DNA of 64,000 nucleotides from Rheinheimera sp. MM224 (GTDB lineage: Bacteria > Pseudomonadota > Gammaproteobacteria > Enterobacterales > Alteromonadaceae). The position numbers and the translations under genes are program-made. Shown here in pieces: positions 17,045 through 26,311 of this stretch. The notes below the pieces were generated by a model. The model was not told the origin of the DNA and searched no databases. It saw nothing but the letters and a program-made list of their open reading frames with translations. The stretch spans positions 868,001 to 932,000 of the forward strand of contig NZ_OX352320.1 in assembly GCF_947090785.1 (NCBI RefSeq), written 5' to 3'. Within the stretch, counting starts at the first letter, position 1, and each line of letters opens with the position of its first letter.

Positions 17045-18484
17045 ATGCTAGAGCCTGATCTGAAAAAACGTTTTTTACTCAAAGCTGGTATCGCTACTGC
17101 GGCGTTGCAGCCTTTGCTTAGTTTTCAGGTAACGGCCGCTGATGCAAAAGCTGTAGATCCAATCTGGGCTGTTGCAGAACACATACTGCGGGATTTAAAA
17201 CTTACTTCTTTTCCAGACCGCGATTTTGTCATCACTGCTTTTGGCGCTCAGAAAAACCAGCGCTGTGATCAAGCTATTTCAGAGGCTATAGCTGCTTGCC
17301 ATCAGGCCGGTGGTGGCCGTGTTGTTGTGCCTGAAGGGGTCTGGTCTACTGGTCCAGTGCATTTAAAATCTAATGTAAATCTGCATCTGCAAAAAAACGC
17401 GGTTTTATCTTTTGTCACCGATCCACAAGCTTACCTACCCCTTGTTTTTACCCGCTGGGAAGGGGTGGAGCTGATGGGCTTTTCGCCGTTAATTTATGCT
17501 TATCAGCAGCAGAATATTGCGATAACAGGTGAAGGTATTCTGGAAGGTAATGCCAGTGGTGAAAACTGGTGGCCCTGGAAAGGAATATGGAAACATACGC
17601 CCTGGAAACTGGACCCGGCAACTGACCAAAAGCCAGGCCGTGATCAACTGTTTGCTATGGCTGAAGCTGGTGTGCCGGTTGAAAAGCGAATTCTGGACAA
17701 TAACAGATTAAGGCCACCTTTTATTCAGCCATACCAGTGCGAGCGAGTGTTGATTGACGGTGTCACCATCCGTAATTCGCCGTTTTGGCTGATTAACCCT
17801 GTGCTTTGTAAAGACGTAGTGATCCGTGGTGTGAACTGTGTCAGCCATGGTCCAAATTCCGATGGCTGCGACCCTGAATCCTGTCAGCGTGTACTGATAG
17901 AACATTGCCTGTTTGATACAGGTGATGACTGCATCGCCTTAAAGTCTGGCCGCAATGCGGATGGCCGCCGTTTAGCAACACCTATACAGCAAGTGGTGAT
18001 CCAGGATTGCCTGATGAAATCTGGTCACGGTGGTGTAGTGATAGGCAGTGAAATCTCTGGTGGTGCTAAACAAATATTTGCCCGCCGTTGTCGTATGAGT
18101 AGCCCTGATCTGGAACGGGGTTTACGTATTAAAACCAACTCAGTGCGAGGCGGTTTAATTGAACAAGTCGCAGTAGATGATATTGAGATTGGCGATGTCA
18201 AAGACGCTATTGTTATTAACTTCTACTACGAAGAAGGGGATACAGGTCAATTTTTACCACAAGTCAAAGATCTGAGTATCAGCAATTTCAGGGTGAAAAA
18301 GGCTCAGCGTGCTTTTGAAATTCGTGGTTTACCCCGAGCTGGCATCGGCGGTATCCGTATGACGGATGTCAGCTTTGAGCAAGCGAACTTAGGTGTATTA
18401 GAACATACAAGTGATTTTAAACTGGAAAATGTCAGTCTGAATGGGAAAGCCCTCACTACGGCTCTGTTAAAACAGAGCCACTAG
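17045..18484 (+). CDS. Polygalacturonase, glycoside hydrolase family 28
   Basis: A 479-residue right-handed beta-helix enzyme. GH28 active-site motifs are all present: NSDGCD with Asp273, GDD with Asp294 and Asp295, GHG with His328, and RIK with Arg361 and Lys363. The D-D and R-K spacings match those of fungal polygalacturonases. The N-terminus KKRFLLKAG followed by a hydrophobic stretch to about residue 36 looks like an export signal with a Tat-like flavour but without the twin arginine. The enzyme releases galacturonic acid or short oligomers from demethylated pectin. Two operators sit in its 199-base upstream region, and another follows its stop. Confidence 0.92.
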   Translation: MLEPDLKKRFLLKAGIATAALQPLLSFQVTAADAKAVDPIWAVAEHILRDLKLTSFPDRDFVITAFGAQKNQRCDQAISEAIAACHQAGGGRVVVPEGVWSTGPVHLKSNVNLHLQKNAVLSFVTDPQAYLPLVFTRWEGVELMGFSPLIYAYQQQNIAITGEGILEGNASGENWWPWKGIWKHTPWKLDPATDQKPGRDQLFAMAEAGVPVEKRILDNNRLRPPFIQPYQCERVLIDGVTIRNSPFWLINPVLCKDVVIRGVNCVSHGPNSDGCDPESCQRVLIEHCLFDTGDDCIALKSGRNADGRRLATPIQQVVIQDCLMKSGHGGVVIGSEISGGAKQIFARRCRMSSPDLERGLRIKTNSVRGGLIEQVAVDDIEIGDVKDAIVINFYYEEGDTGQFLPQVKDLSISNFRVKKAQRAFEIRGLPRAGIGGIRMTDVSFEQANLGVLEHTSDFKLENVSLNGKALTTALLKQSH

Positions 18485-18501
18485 TATTTTTTAAAATGAA
18501 T

Positions 18502-18519
18502 TTTGCCACCGATAGACAA
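18502..18519. promoter_or_regulatory. LacI-type operator, site 5, before uxaA
   Basis: TTTGCCACC/GATAGACAA centred at 18510-18511. The left arm matches the consensus half-site. The right arm is the same variant as in site 1 (TTGTCTAYC on the other strand). It lies in the 54-base gap between the polygalacturonase stop and the uxaA start, so uxaA and the following genes may be controlled separately from GH28. Confidence 0.55.
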
Positions 18520-18538
18520 GCTATGTAGCAGGTTAAAA

Positions 18539-20086
18539 ATGACAGAACAAACAAAAGGTTGTAGCCCACATATTGCCGATCCGGCCGCTATTCAGTTGAG
18601 CCTGTTACAAGTGCATCCACGCGACAATGTGCTGGTGGTATTGCAGCCTTTAGCTTCCGGTCAGGCTTTGATTGATCCCTGGCAAGAAGTGCAGGCAAAA
18701 GAGGATATTCAACCAGGCCATAAAGTGGCGTTGCAGCTGATTAAAAAAGGTGAAGCTGTGATCAAATATGGTTACGCCATAGGTGTTGCGCAGGACGATA
18801 TTCCAGCTGGTAGCTGGGTGCATTCACATAATCTGAAAACCTTATTGTCTGATCAGATGGAGTACCAGTATCAGGGCTGTGCGGCTGACGATTTAGCCTT
18901 CCCAACCGAATTGCCTACCCATTTTATGGGTTATCGCCGTGCCAATGGCAGAGTAGGTACCCGCAACGAGCTGTGGATTTTAAATACTGTAGGTTGTGTG
19001 AATCGTGCGGCAATGAAAATAGCCGAAAAAGCTAATCAACAATTTGCTGGTTTAACAGACGGTGTTTTTGCGTACACCCATCCTTTTGGCTGTTCTCAGT
19101 TAGGTGATGATTTAAACCATACCCGCGCCGTATTGGCTGGCCTGATGCAAAACCCGAATGCCGGTGCTGTGCTGGTGCTGGGTTTAGGCTGCGAAAACAA
19201 TCAACTGGCAGCTTTACTTAAAGCCTGCCCTGAACTGGATCAAAGCCGCTTACGCTCTTTTAATGCCCAGCAAGTGGAAGACGAACTAGAGCAAGGCTTG
19301 GAGGCTGCCGCAGAACTTATTCAACTGATGCAGCAAGATAAGCGCACAGCCTGTCCTGTATCCGATTTAGTGGTCGGCATGAAATGTGGTGGCTCCGACG
19401 GTTTAAGTGGTTTAACGGCGAATCCGCTGGTGGGCCGTATTGCCGATTTAGTCTGTGCTGCAGGCGGCAAAGTAGTACTGACCGAAACCCCGGAGATGTT
19501 TGGTGCCGAACAAGTGTTGATGAGCCGTGCTGTCAACGAAACCGTGTTTTCCGACATAGTCACTTTGGTCAACGACTTTAAACAATACTTTATCGATAAC
19601 AAACAGCCAGTTTACGAAAACCCAAGCCCGGGTAATAAAGCAGGTGGTTTAACTACATTGGAAGAGAAATCCTTAGGCGCTATTCAAAAAGGTGGCTCGG
19701 CCAAAGTGACACAAGTGATCCCTTATGGCGCTTTAGTGCAGCAACAAGGTTTAACTTTACTGCAGGGCCCTGGCAATGACGCTGTGTCATCTACGGCTTT
19801 AGCGGCCAGTGGCGCGACCATGCTGCTGTTTACCACGGGGCGCGGCACGCCGCTGGGTTTTCCTGTGCCAACAGTAAAAATTTCGTCCAACAGCGATTTA
19901 GCCAAACGCAAACCGCAATGGATAGATTTTGATGCCGGTGCTTTGTTGCAACAAGGTCAGAATGCGCAGGATTTTTCCTACCAGTTTTTCCGCTACCTGA
20001 TCGATATCGCCTCAGGCAAGCAGACCCAAAACGAATTATCAGACAACAAAGAGATCGCCATTTGGAAAAATGGCGTGACCCTGTAA
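18539..20086 (+). CDS. uxaA: Altronate dehydratase
   Basis: A 515-residue enzyme with an N-terminal SAF domain (about residues 15-95) and the altronate dehydratase core (GYRRANGRVGTRN, THPFGCSQLGDD, GMKCGGSDGLSGLTANP, TTGRGTPLGFPVPTVKIS). It dehydrates D-altronate to 2-keto-3-deoxygluconate. The ATG at 18539 with an AGGTTA site is preferred to a TTG at 18503, because the latter lies inside the operator palindrome and adds residues without counterpart in the family. It starts the hexuronate operon. Confidence 0.93.
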   Translation: MTEQTKGCSPHIADPAAIQLSLLQVHPRDNVLVVLQPLASGQALIDPWQEVQAKEDIQPGHKVALQLIKKGEAVIKYGYAIGVAQDDIPAGSWVHSHNLKTLLSDQMEYQYQGCAADDLAFPTELPTHFMGYRRANGRVGTRNELWILNTVGCVNRAAMKIAEKANQQFAGLTDGVFAYTHPFGCSQLGDDLNHTRAVLAGLMQNPNAGAVLVLGLGCENNQLAALLKACPELDQSRLRSFNAQQVEDELEQGLEAAAELIQLMQQDKRTACPVSDLVVGMKCGGSDGLSGLTANPLVGRIADLVCAAGGKVVLTETPEMFGAEQVLMSRAVNETVFSDIVTLVNDFKQYFIDNKQPVYENPSPGNKAGGLTTLEEKSLGAIQKGGSAKVTQVIPYGALVQQQGLTLLQGPGNDAVSSTALAASGATMLLFTTGRGTPLGFPVPTVKISSNSDLAKRKPQWIDFDAGALLQQGQNAQDFSYQFFRYLIDIASGKQTQNELSDNKEIAIWKNGVTL

Positions 20087-20095
20087 GGAATCTAT

Positions 20096-21520
20096 ATGGC
20101 CAACTTTAAACCTTTAATACTTGATCAAGACAGATTATTTCCGGCCGATCCAACAGTTCGCGCCATAGCCAGACGTTTGTATGCCGGCATTAAAGACTTG
20201 CCTATTGTCAGCCCACATGGCCATACAGACCCAAGCTGGTTTGCCAGCAATGCCAATTTCGACAATGCCACCAGCTTACTGCTGCTACCGGATCATTATG
20301 TGTTCCGCATGCTGTACAGCCAGGGTATTTCGCTGGAATCTTTGGGTATTCGCACTAAAGACGGCACTCCGGTCGAAACGGATTACCGCAAAATTTTCCA
20401 CACTTTTGCCCAAAATTATCATTTATTCCGTGGCACGCCTTCACGTATTTGGCTTGATAGCGTATTTCATGACGTCTTTGGTTTAGAGCATGCATTAAAC
20501 AGCGATACCGCTGATTTGTACTACGACAGCATCAACGAGCAGTTGGTGAAACCTGAATTTAAGCCCCGTGCTTTGCTGGATAAATTTAATATCGAACTGA
20601 TTGCCACCACCGAAGGCGCGGTGAATTCGCTAAAACACCATGCCGCATTAAAAGGCACTGGCTATGAAAAACGGGTGATCACCACCTTCAGACCAGACGA
20701 TGTGATAGACGCCGACCGTGCTGATTTTCTGGCCAATATCAAAAAACTGGCCGAGCAAACAGGTCAGGACACACATAGCTGGCAAGGGTATTTACAGGCC
20801 CTGCGTATTCGTCGGCAGTTTTTCCGCGACCATGGCGCTACAGCCACAGATCACGGCCACCCTACAGCCAAAACAGCCAATTTATCAGAGCATGAAGCAA
20901 GCAGCCTGTTTCAGCTGTGTTTATCTGGTATAGCCAGTAAAGAGCAAACCGAGCTATTCCGAGGCCAAATGCTGACTGAAATGGCTGGGATGAGTATTGA
21001 AGATGGCATGACGATGCAAATTCACCCTGGCGCGTTTCGTAACCATAACCCGTCGATTTTTGAGCGTTTTGGTGCCGACAAAGGCGCTGATATTCCAAGC
21101 CCGACTGAATTTGTCAGCAACTTAAAACCTCTGCTGGACAAATACGGCAACAATGCCGCTTTGAAAATTATTCTGTTCACCCTGGATGAAACTACCTATG
21201 CCCGTGAACTGGCGCCTTTGGCTGGTCATTATCCGGCTTTAAAACTGGGTCCAGCCTGGTGGTTCCACGACAGCCCTGAAGGTATGTTGCGATTCCGTCA
21301 TCAGGTCACTGAAACCGCAGGTTTTTACAACACAGTAGGCTTTAACGACGATACCCGGGCTTTCTTGTCTATTCCGGCCCGTCATGATGTGGCACGTCGT
21401 ATTGATTGTCGCTTTTTAGCAGGTTTGGTGGCTGAACATCGCTTAAACGAAGACGAAGCGCATGAACTGGCGCAGCAGCTGACCTATCAGCTGGTGAAAC
21501 AAGCCTATCAGCTGGATTAA
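20096..21520 (+). CDS. uxaC: Uronate isomerase
   Basis: A 474-residue amidohydrolase-superfamily enzyme converting D-galacturonate to D-tagaturonate (and D-glucuronate to D-fructuronate). Recognisable segments are the metal-binding HGHTDPSWF near residue 40, MLYSQGISLESLG, PDDVIDADR, MQIHPGAFRNHN and the C-terminal GFNDDTRAFLSIPARHD. Length is normal for the family. It starts 9 bases after uxaA and is followed after 11 bases by the reductase gene. Confidence 0.95.
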   Translation: MANFKPLILDQDRLFPADPTVRAIARRLYAGIKDLPIVSPHGHTDPSWFASNANFDNATSLLLLPDHYVFRMLYSQGISLESLGIRTKDGTPVETDYRKIFHTFAQNYHLFRGTPSRIWLDSVFHDVFGLEHALNSDTADLYYDSINEQLVKPEFKPRALLDKFNIELIATTEGAVNSLKHHAALKGTGYEKRVITTFRPDDVIDADRADFLANIKKLAEQTGQDTHSWQGYLQALRIRRQFFRDHGATATDHGHPTAKTANLSEHEASSLFQLCLSGIASKEQTELFRGQMLTEMAGMSIEDGMTMQIHPGAFRNHNPSIFERFGADKGADIPSPTEFVSNLKPLLDKYGNNAALKIILFTLDETTYARELAPLAGHYPALKLGPAWWFHDSPEGMLRFRHQVTETAGFYNTVGFNDDTRAFLSIPARHDVARRIDCRFLAGLVAEHRLNEDEAHELAQQLTYQLVKQAYQLD

Positions 21521-21531
21521 AAGGACAACCC

Positions 21532-23031
21532 ATGAGTATTGATATTCCAGGTTTACAGCCAGCCTTGCTGCAGCAGTTGCAAGGTAAACTCAAGCTACCC
21601 GCTTATGACCCTTCAGCTACAGGCATAGGCATAGTGCATATTGGCCCTGGCGCTTTTTTTCGGGCACATCAGGCCTGGTACACAGATCTCGCGCTGAAAT
21701 ACGGTGGGGACTGGGGCATTTCTGTGGTATCGATGCGATCCAACGATTTAGCCAAAGCTTTAACAACGCAACAGGGGTTATACAGTCTGGTATTGCTGGA
21801 TAAAAAAACAGAGTACCAAGTGGTCGGCTCTATTCGTGAGTTGCTGGTCGCTGCAGAGCAGTACGAACAGGTGTTGCAGCGTTTAGCAGCACCAAGCAGC
21901 TATTACGTGACTTTAACCATCACAGAAAAAGGCTACTGCTTAAATACCTTGGGTGAGCTGGATTTAACTCACGCCGATATTCAGCACGATTTAGAAACTA
22001 ACGTTAAAGCCCGCTCAGCTATTGGTTTGTTAGTACAGGCTTTAGCTCTGAGATTCGCCGCCAATGTGCCACCTTTTGTCGTGCTAAGCTGCGATAACCT
22101 GACCGACAATGGTCATAAACTTCGTAATGCCTTGCTTACTTTTGCACGACAAAAGCAACCGGCTTTGGCTAATTGGCTGGAACAGCAGCTGTTATGCCCT
22201 TGCACTATGGTGGACAGCATTACGCCTGCTACAGATGAAATGCTGCCGAAACAACTGGCGGCAGAGTTGGGGTATCAGGACAACTGGCCTATTAAACGCG
22301 AAAAGTTCTGTCAGTGGGTGATTGAAGATATTCTGCCAGCTCACAGACCCGCCTGGCATCAGGTGGGGGTTACTTACACTCAGGACGTGAAAGCTTTTGA
22401 AAAAGCTAAGCTGCGCTTACTCAACGCGCCACATTCGGCTTTGGCTTATTTAGGCTCTTTGTGTGGTTTGGACATTGTGTTTGATGCCATGCAGCAACCG
22501 AAGCTACGCAATTTTGTGCAAAAACTGGCACAAGAAGAGATTATCGGCTCTTTCCATGCGCCGGCTGAATTAAACCCGGCAGAGTACAGCGCTGATATTT
22601 TCCAGCGTTTTGATAACCCTGCTATCCGACATTTACTGGCTCAAATTGCATGGGATGGCTCGCAAAAACTGCCAATGCGGGTCTTTCCAATTATTCTGGA
22701 TAACTTAGCCAGTGGTCGTTCTATTCGTTTATTAAGTCTGGTGGTGGCCAGTTGGCTGCTGTTTATCCGACTGCGTTATCAGCAACAACCCGATACAGCT
22801 TTGGTCGACCCGTTAGCCGCTGTGTTGTTAGGCGTTGCAGCCCAATGCAGGGGCGATGCAGCGGCAGACACAGCTCTGTTTTTAGCGTTATCTGCCGTAT
22901 TTCCTGCAGCATTGCAGCAGTCACAAACATTTAAAGCTGAACTAACGGCCGCTTATCAACAGCTTTGCCCCTTACTTTTATTACCCCAAGGCACAGATAT
23001 TGCCGCTTTATTACAGGACCTTGTTGAATGA
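21532..23031 (+). CDS. Mannitol-dehydrogenase-family hexuronate reductase, UxuB-like
   Basis: A 499-residue NAD(P)-dependent reductase with the N-terminal IVHIGPGAFFRAHQ nucleotide site, TITEKGYC, LSCDNLTDNG, and the catalytic region KLRLLNAPHSALAYLG. Overall it resembles UxuB (fructuronate to mannonate) and other polyol dehydrogenases. However, the operon carries uxaA (altronate dehydratase) and no uxuA, so the step needed here is tagaturonate to altronate, normally made by UxaB. It may therefore be a tagaturonate reductase of the UxuB type. Its stop overlaps the kdgA start by 4 bases. Confidence 0.8.
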   Translation: MSIDIPGLQPALLQQLQGKLKLPAYDPSATGIGIVHIGPGAFFRAHQAWYTDLALKYGGDWGISVVSMRSNDLAKALTTQQGLYSLVLLDKKTEYQVVGSIRELLVAAEQYEQVLQRLAAPSSYYVTLTITEKGYCLNTLGELDLTHADIQHDLETNVKARSAIGLLVQALALRFAANVPPFVVLSCDNLTDNGHKLRNALLTFARQKQPALANWLEQQLLCPCTMVDSITPATDEMLPKQLAAELGYQDNWPIKREKFCQWVIEDILPAHRPAWHQVGVTYTQDVKAFEKAKLRLLNAPHSALAYLGSLCGLDIVFDAMQQPKLRNFVQKLAQEEIIGSFHAPAELNPAEYSADIFQRFDNPAIRHLLAQIAWDGSQKLPMRVFPIILDNLASGRSIRLLSLVVASWLLFIRLRYQQQPDTALVDPLAAVLLGVAAQCRGDAAADTALFLALSAVFPAALQQSQTFKAELTAAYQQLCPLLLLPQGTDIAALLQDLVE

Positions 23032-23684
23032 ACTCTTTATCTTCCTTACTCAAAGGTGGTTTGTTGTTGCCTATTATCCAGGCTGAACAACCAGCCCAGG
23101 CTGTTGCTATTGCTAAAGCAATGCAACAAGGCGGAGTCACAGCGGTTGAAGTCGTGTTGCGTACTGCTGCAGCTTTAGAGTGCATCAGCGCTATTCGTGC
23201 TGAAGTACCAGAGCTTTTAACTGGAGCAGGTACTATTTTATCGGCTAAAGATGCCACTAATGCTAAAGCGGCTGGTGCGCAATTTCTGGTTAGTCCTGCC
23301 AGCACTCCGGATTTACTCAAAGCCATGATCAATACCGAACTGGCATTAGCACCAGGTGTGGCGACGCCGTCTGAAATGGCGATGGCATTGGAGATGGGAT
23401 TAACAGAACTGAAGTTTTTCCCTGCGCATTTAGCAGGTGGTATTGACATGCTGAAAGCTTTGGCTGGTATATTTCAGCAGGTAAAGTTTTGCCCAACAGG
23501 TGGTGTGCACTTAAATAATCTGGCAGATTTTTTAGCCTTACCTAATGTGTTTGTCGCAGGTGGTTCCTGGTTGTCTCCTAAAGATCTGGTGTTACAACAA
23601 AACTGGGCAGCTATTACTGATTTAACCCGTCAGTCTGTTGCTATAGCTGAACAAAGCCGGGTGCGGCATAGTCAGGTTGCCTGA
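23028..23684 (+). CDS. kdgA: 2-keto-3-deoxy-6-phosphogluconate aldolase
   Basis: A 218-residue class I aldolase of the Eda family. Glu41 and the Schiff-base Lys129 (in LKFFPA) are 88 residues apart, as Glu45 and Lys133 are in E. coli Eda. The phosphate-binding PTGGV is also present. It splits KDPG into pyruvate and glyceraldehyde 3-phosphate. It overlaps the reductase gene (ATGA) and precedes the kinase that makes its substrate. The name eda is equally suitable. Confidence 0.93.
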   Translation: MNSLSSLLKGGLLLPIIQAEQPAQAVAIAKAMQQGGVTAVEVVLRTAAALECISAIRAEVPELLTGAGTILSAKDATNAKAAGAQFLVSPASTPDLLKAMINTELALAPGVATPSEMAMALEMGLTELKFFPAHLAGGIDMLKALAGIFQQVKFCPTGGVHLNNLADFLALPNVFVAGGSWLSPKDLVLQQNWAAITDLTRQSVAIAEQSRVRHSQVA

Positions 23685-23706
23685 AGCTGAACTTAAGGAT
23701 CCATCC

Positions 23707-24657
23707 ATGAAACAAGTCATTATTTTTGGCGAATGTATGGTCGAGTTATTCCAGCTCGTGGATAACGTCTACCATCAGGCTTTTGCCGGAGATGTCTACA
23801 ACACTGCTGTGTATTGTAAACGCAGTGCGCCGCAGCAGCTGAATCTGAAGTTTTTATCTGCCGTGGGCACAGATTTAGTCAGCGACAAATTGATAGCCCA
23901 GCTGGAGTTGGAAAAACTCGATAGCTCTCTGGTACTACGCACTAAAACAGCACGACCTGGTTTGTATATGATCAATACCGACTGTTTTGGTGAGCGTAGT
24001 TTTGTTTACTGGCGTGACAGCTCAGCGGCCAAACAAAGCCTGTCCTTGTTTCGTCAGCACAGCACAGTCGAACATTTATTACCTGCTGATGTATTTTATT
24101 TCTCCGGTATCAGTCTGGCGATTTTGTCGCTGGACGATCGCACTTATCTGTTTGCGCTGATTAAAGAGTTAAAAGCTCAGGGCGTACAGATTGTCTTTGA
24201 CCCAAACTACAGACCAGCGCTTTGGCCTGACGCAGAGATTTGCCGCGCTAATTTTGATCAGGCTTATGCCTTGTCTGATCTGGCTTTGCCAGGTTTAGAC
24301 GATCATAAAGTGCTGTACGGCAGTACTAGTGCAGCTGATGTACTGGCGCAACTGCAGCAGCTTGGTGTTAAAGAAATTATTGTGAAAAATGGCCCATCCG
24401 GAGTGCTTGGCTACACTGAAGGGCAAAGCTTCCAGTGCCCTGCAGTTCCTGTCAAAAAAGTGATAGATACCACAGCAGCAGGAGATTCCTTTAACGGTGG
24501 TTATCTGGCTGGACGGTTAAATGGGTTGTCGCCTTTGGCCTCTTGCCAATACGCCGCTGCTTTAGCCAGTTTTGTCGTAGAGCATACAGGGGCTATAGTC
24601 ACTAAAGAGCAATTCCGTAGTTTTTCTGGTCGTTTTAATTTGAACACATTTAGCTAA
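23707..24657 (+). CDS. kdgK: 2-keto-3-deoxygluconate kinase, PfkB family
   Basis: A 316-residue ribokinase-family enzyme with FGECMVELF at the N-terminus, DPNYRPALWP in the middle and the PfkB signature DTTAAGDSFNGG with the catalytic Asp. It phosphorylates KDG, where the GH105/Kdu and GH28/Uxa branches meet. The ATG at 23707, preceded by AAGGAT, is preferred to a TTG at 23677 that would overlap kdgA. Confidence 0.92.
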   Translation: MKQVIIFGECMVELFQLVDNVYHQAFAGDVYNTAVYCKRSAPQQLNLKFLSAVGTDLVSDKLIAQLELEKLDSSLVLRTKTARPGLYMINTDCFGERSFVYWRDSSAAKQSLSLFRQHSTVEHLLPADVFYFSGISLAILSLDDRTYLFALIKELKAQGVQIVFDPNYRPALWPDAEICRANFDQAYALSDLALPGLDDHKVLYGSTSAADVLAQLQQLGVKEIIVKNGPSGVLGYTEGQSFQCPAVPVKKVIDTTAAGDSFNGGYLAGRLNGLSPLASCQYAAALASFVVEHTGAIVTKEQFRSFSGRFNLNTFS

Positions 24658-24670
24658 AAGGAAATTTATC

Positions 24671-26293
24671 ATGTCTGCTGATCTGTCTTTGTATTTTCCA
24701 ACCCAGGCTGAAATCCCGGCCCAGTGGCAACTCACAGGTCCGATAGAGCAGCGTGACTATTTACTGAATGGCAAACTCTGTCAGTGGCAGGGCGATTTAG
24801 CTCCTGTGTATAGCCCGGTAGCGCTTAGAAATAGTGCAGGTGAACTGACTCCAACTTTATTAGGCGCTACGCCTTTAATGGACGAAACTGCCGCCAAAGC
24901 TGCTTTGGATGCAGCGTTAAAAGCTTATGATTTAGGCCGTGGTGTCTGGCCTTCTATGGCGGTGATGGAACGTGTGGTGGCGGTGGAGAAATTCCTTGCT
25001 GCTATGCTGCTGCAAAGGGACGCCGTCATTCGCTTATTGATGTGGGAAATTGGTAAACCTTTGCCGGATGCAGCCAAAGAGTTCGACCGCACCTGTGATT
25101 ATATCCGCGATACGATACAAGCATTAAAGCAACAGGACCGCAGTGCCAGCCACTTTGTGATAGAGCAGGGCACTTTAGGCAAAATACGCCGGGTTGCAGT
25201 GGGTGTCGCGCTTTGTATGGGGCCTTTTAACTATCCGCTGAATGAAACCTTTACCACTCTGATCCCGGCCTTGATCATGGGTAACACAGTTATTTTTAAA
25301 CCCGCTAAATATGGGGTGTTATTAATTCAGCCGTTATTACAGGCTTTTGCTGAATCCTTTCCACCTGGTGTCATTAACGTGATTTACGGTCGTGGCCGTG
25401 AAACTGTCGGTGCCTTAATGGAGAGTGGTAGTGTGGATTTATTTGCTTTTATAGGTACAAATAAAGGCGCCAGCGATTTAAAAAAACTGCACCCACGGCC
25501 ACATCGTTTGCGTGCTGTGCTTGGGCTTGATGCGAAAAACCCAGCCATAGTGTTGCCGGATGCCGATTTAAATCTGACCGTCAAAGAAGCAGTGATGGGG
25601 GCTTTGTCCTTTAATGGCCAGCGCTGCACTGCGTTAAAAATCTTTTTTGTGCAGCGTTCAGTTGCCGATGCTTTTGTGCAGAAACTGTCAGAGGCCATCA
25701 GCGCTTTGCAGTTGGGCTTACCCTGGACTGACAAAGTACAAATTACGCCTTTGCCTGAGCCGGGCAAAGTAGACTTTTTACAAGGTTTAATCGCCAATGC
25801 GATAGAGCATGGCGCTAAAGTGATGAACCCTGAAGGTGGCCAAAGTGCGGGCTCGTTAATGCGTCCTGCTTTGCTGTATCCGGTCAATAGTCAGATGAGG
25901 TTGTATCAGGAAGAACAGTTTGGCCCTTTAGTGCCCGTAGTGCCTTATGACGATATTAGCGAAGTGATCCATTATGTGATTCACTCAGACTATGGTCAGC
26001 AGCTGAGTATTTTTGGCCAGGACGCGCAGCAAATAGGTGAGCTGGTGGATATGTTCGCCAATCAGGTGGGTCGGATTAACATCAATAGCCAATGTCAGCG
26101 TAGTCCGGACAGCTTCCCTTTTACCGGTCGGAAAAATTCAGCTGAAGGCACTTTGTCAGTGCAAGATGCTTTGCTGCAGTTTTCTATTCCAACTCTGGTG
26201 GCCTGTAAATACAACCCTGAACAAATAGCGCTGATGAAAGAGATGATTAAACAAGGCTCATCCCAGTTTTTAGCCACAGATTTTCTGTTTTAA
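24671..26293 (+). CDS. GapN-like aldehyde dehydrogenase, probably NADP-dependent glyceraldehyde-3-phosphate dehydrogenase
   Basis: A 540-residue aldehyde dehydrogenase. MGPFNYPLNE carries the substrate-binding Asn, NTVIFKPAKYG the cofactor Lys, FNGQRCTALK the catalytic Cys319, and INSQCQRSPDSFPFTG resembles the C-terminal part of non-phosphorylating GAPDH. The usual ELGGK motif with the general-base Glu is replaced by GLDAK: Gly285 occupies the Glu position (34 residues before Cys319, as in other ALDHs) and Asp287 lies two residues later. As the gene follows kdgK and kdgA, oxidation of the glyceraldehyde 3-phosphate from KDPG cleavage is the likely role. Confidence 0.82.
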   Translation: MSADLSLYFPTQAEIPAQWQLTGPIEQRDYLLNGKLCQWQGDLAPVYSPVALRNSAGELTPTLLGATPLMDETAAKAALDAALKAYDLGRGVWPSMAVMERVVAVEKFLAAMLLQRDAVIRLLMWEIGKPLPDAAKEFDRTCDYIRDTIQALKQQDRSASHFVIEQGTLGKIRRVAVGVALCMGPFNYPLNETFTTLIPALIMGNTVIFKPAKYGVLLIQPLLQAFAESFPPGVINVIYGRGRETVGALMESGSVDLFAFIGTNKGASDLKKLHPRPHRLRAVLGLDAKNPAIVLPDADLNLTVKEAVMGALSFNGQRCTALKIFFVQRSVADAFVQKLSEAISALQLGLPWTDKVQITPLPEPGKVDFLQGLIANAIEHGAKVMNPEGGQSAGSLMRPALLYPVNSQMRLYQEEQFGPLVPVVPYDDISEVIHYVIHSDYGQQLSIFGQDAQQIGELVDMFANQVGRININSQCQRSPDSFPFTGRKNSAEGTLSVQDALLQFSIPTLVACKYNPEQIALMKEMIKQGSSQFLATDFLF

Positions 26294-26311
26294 CCCGATG
26301 GGAAAAGCAGC

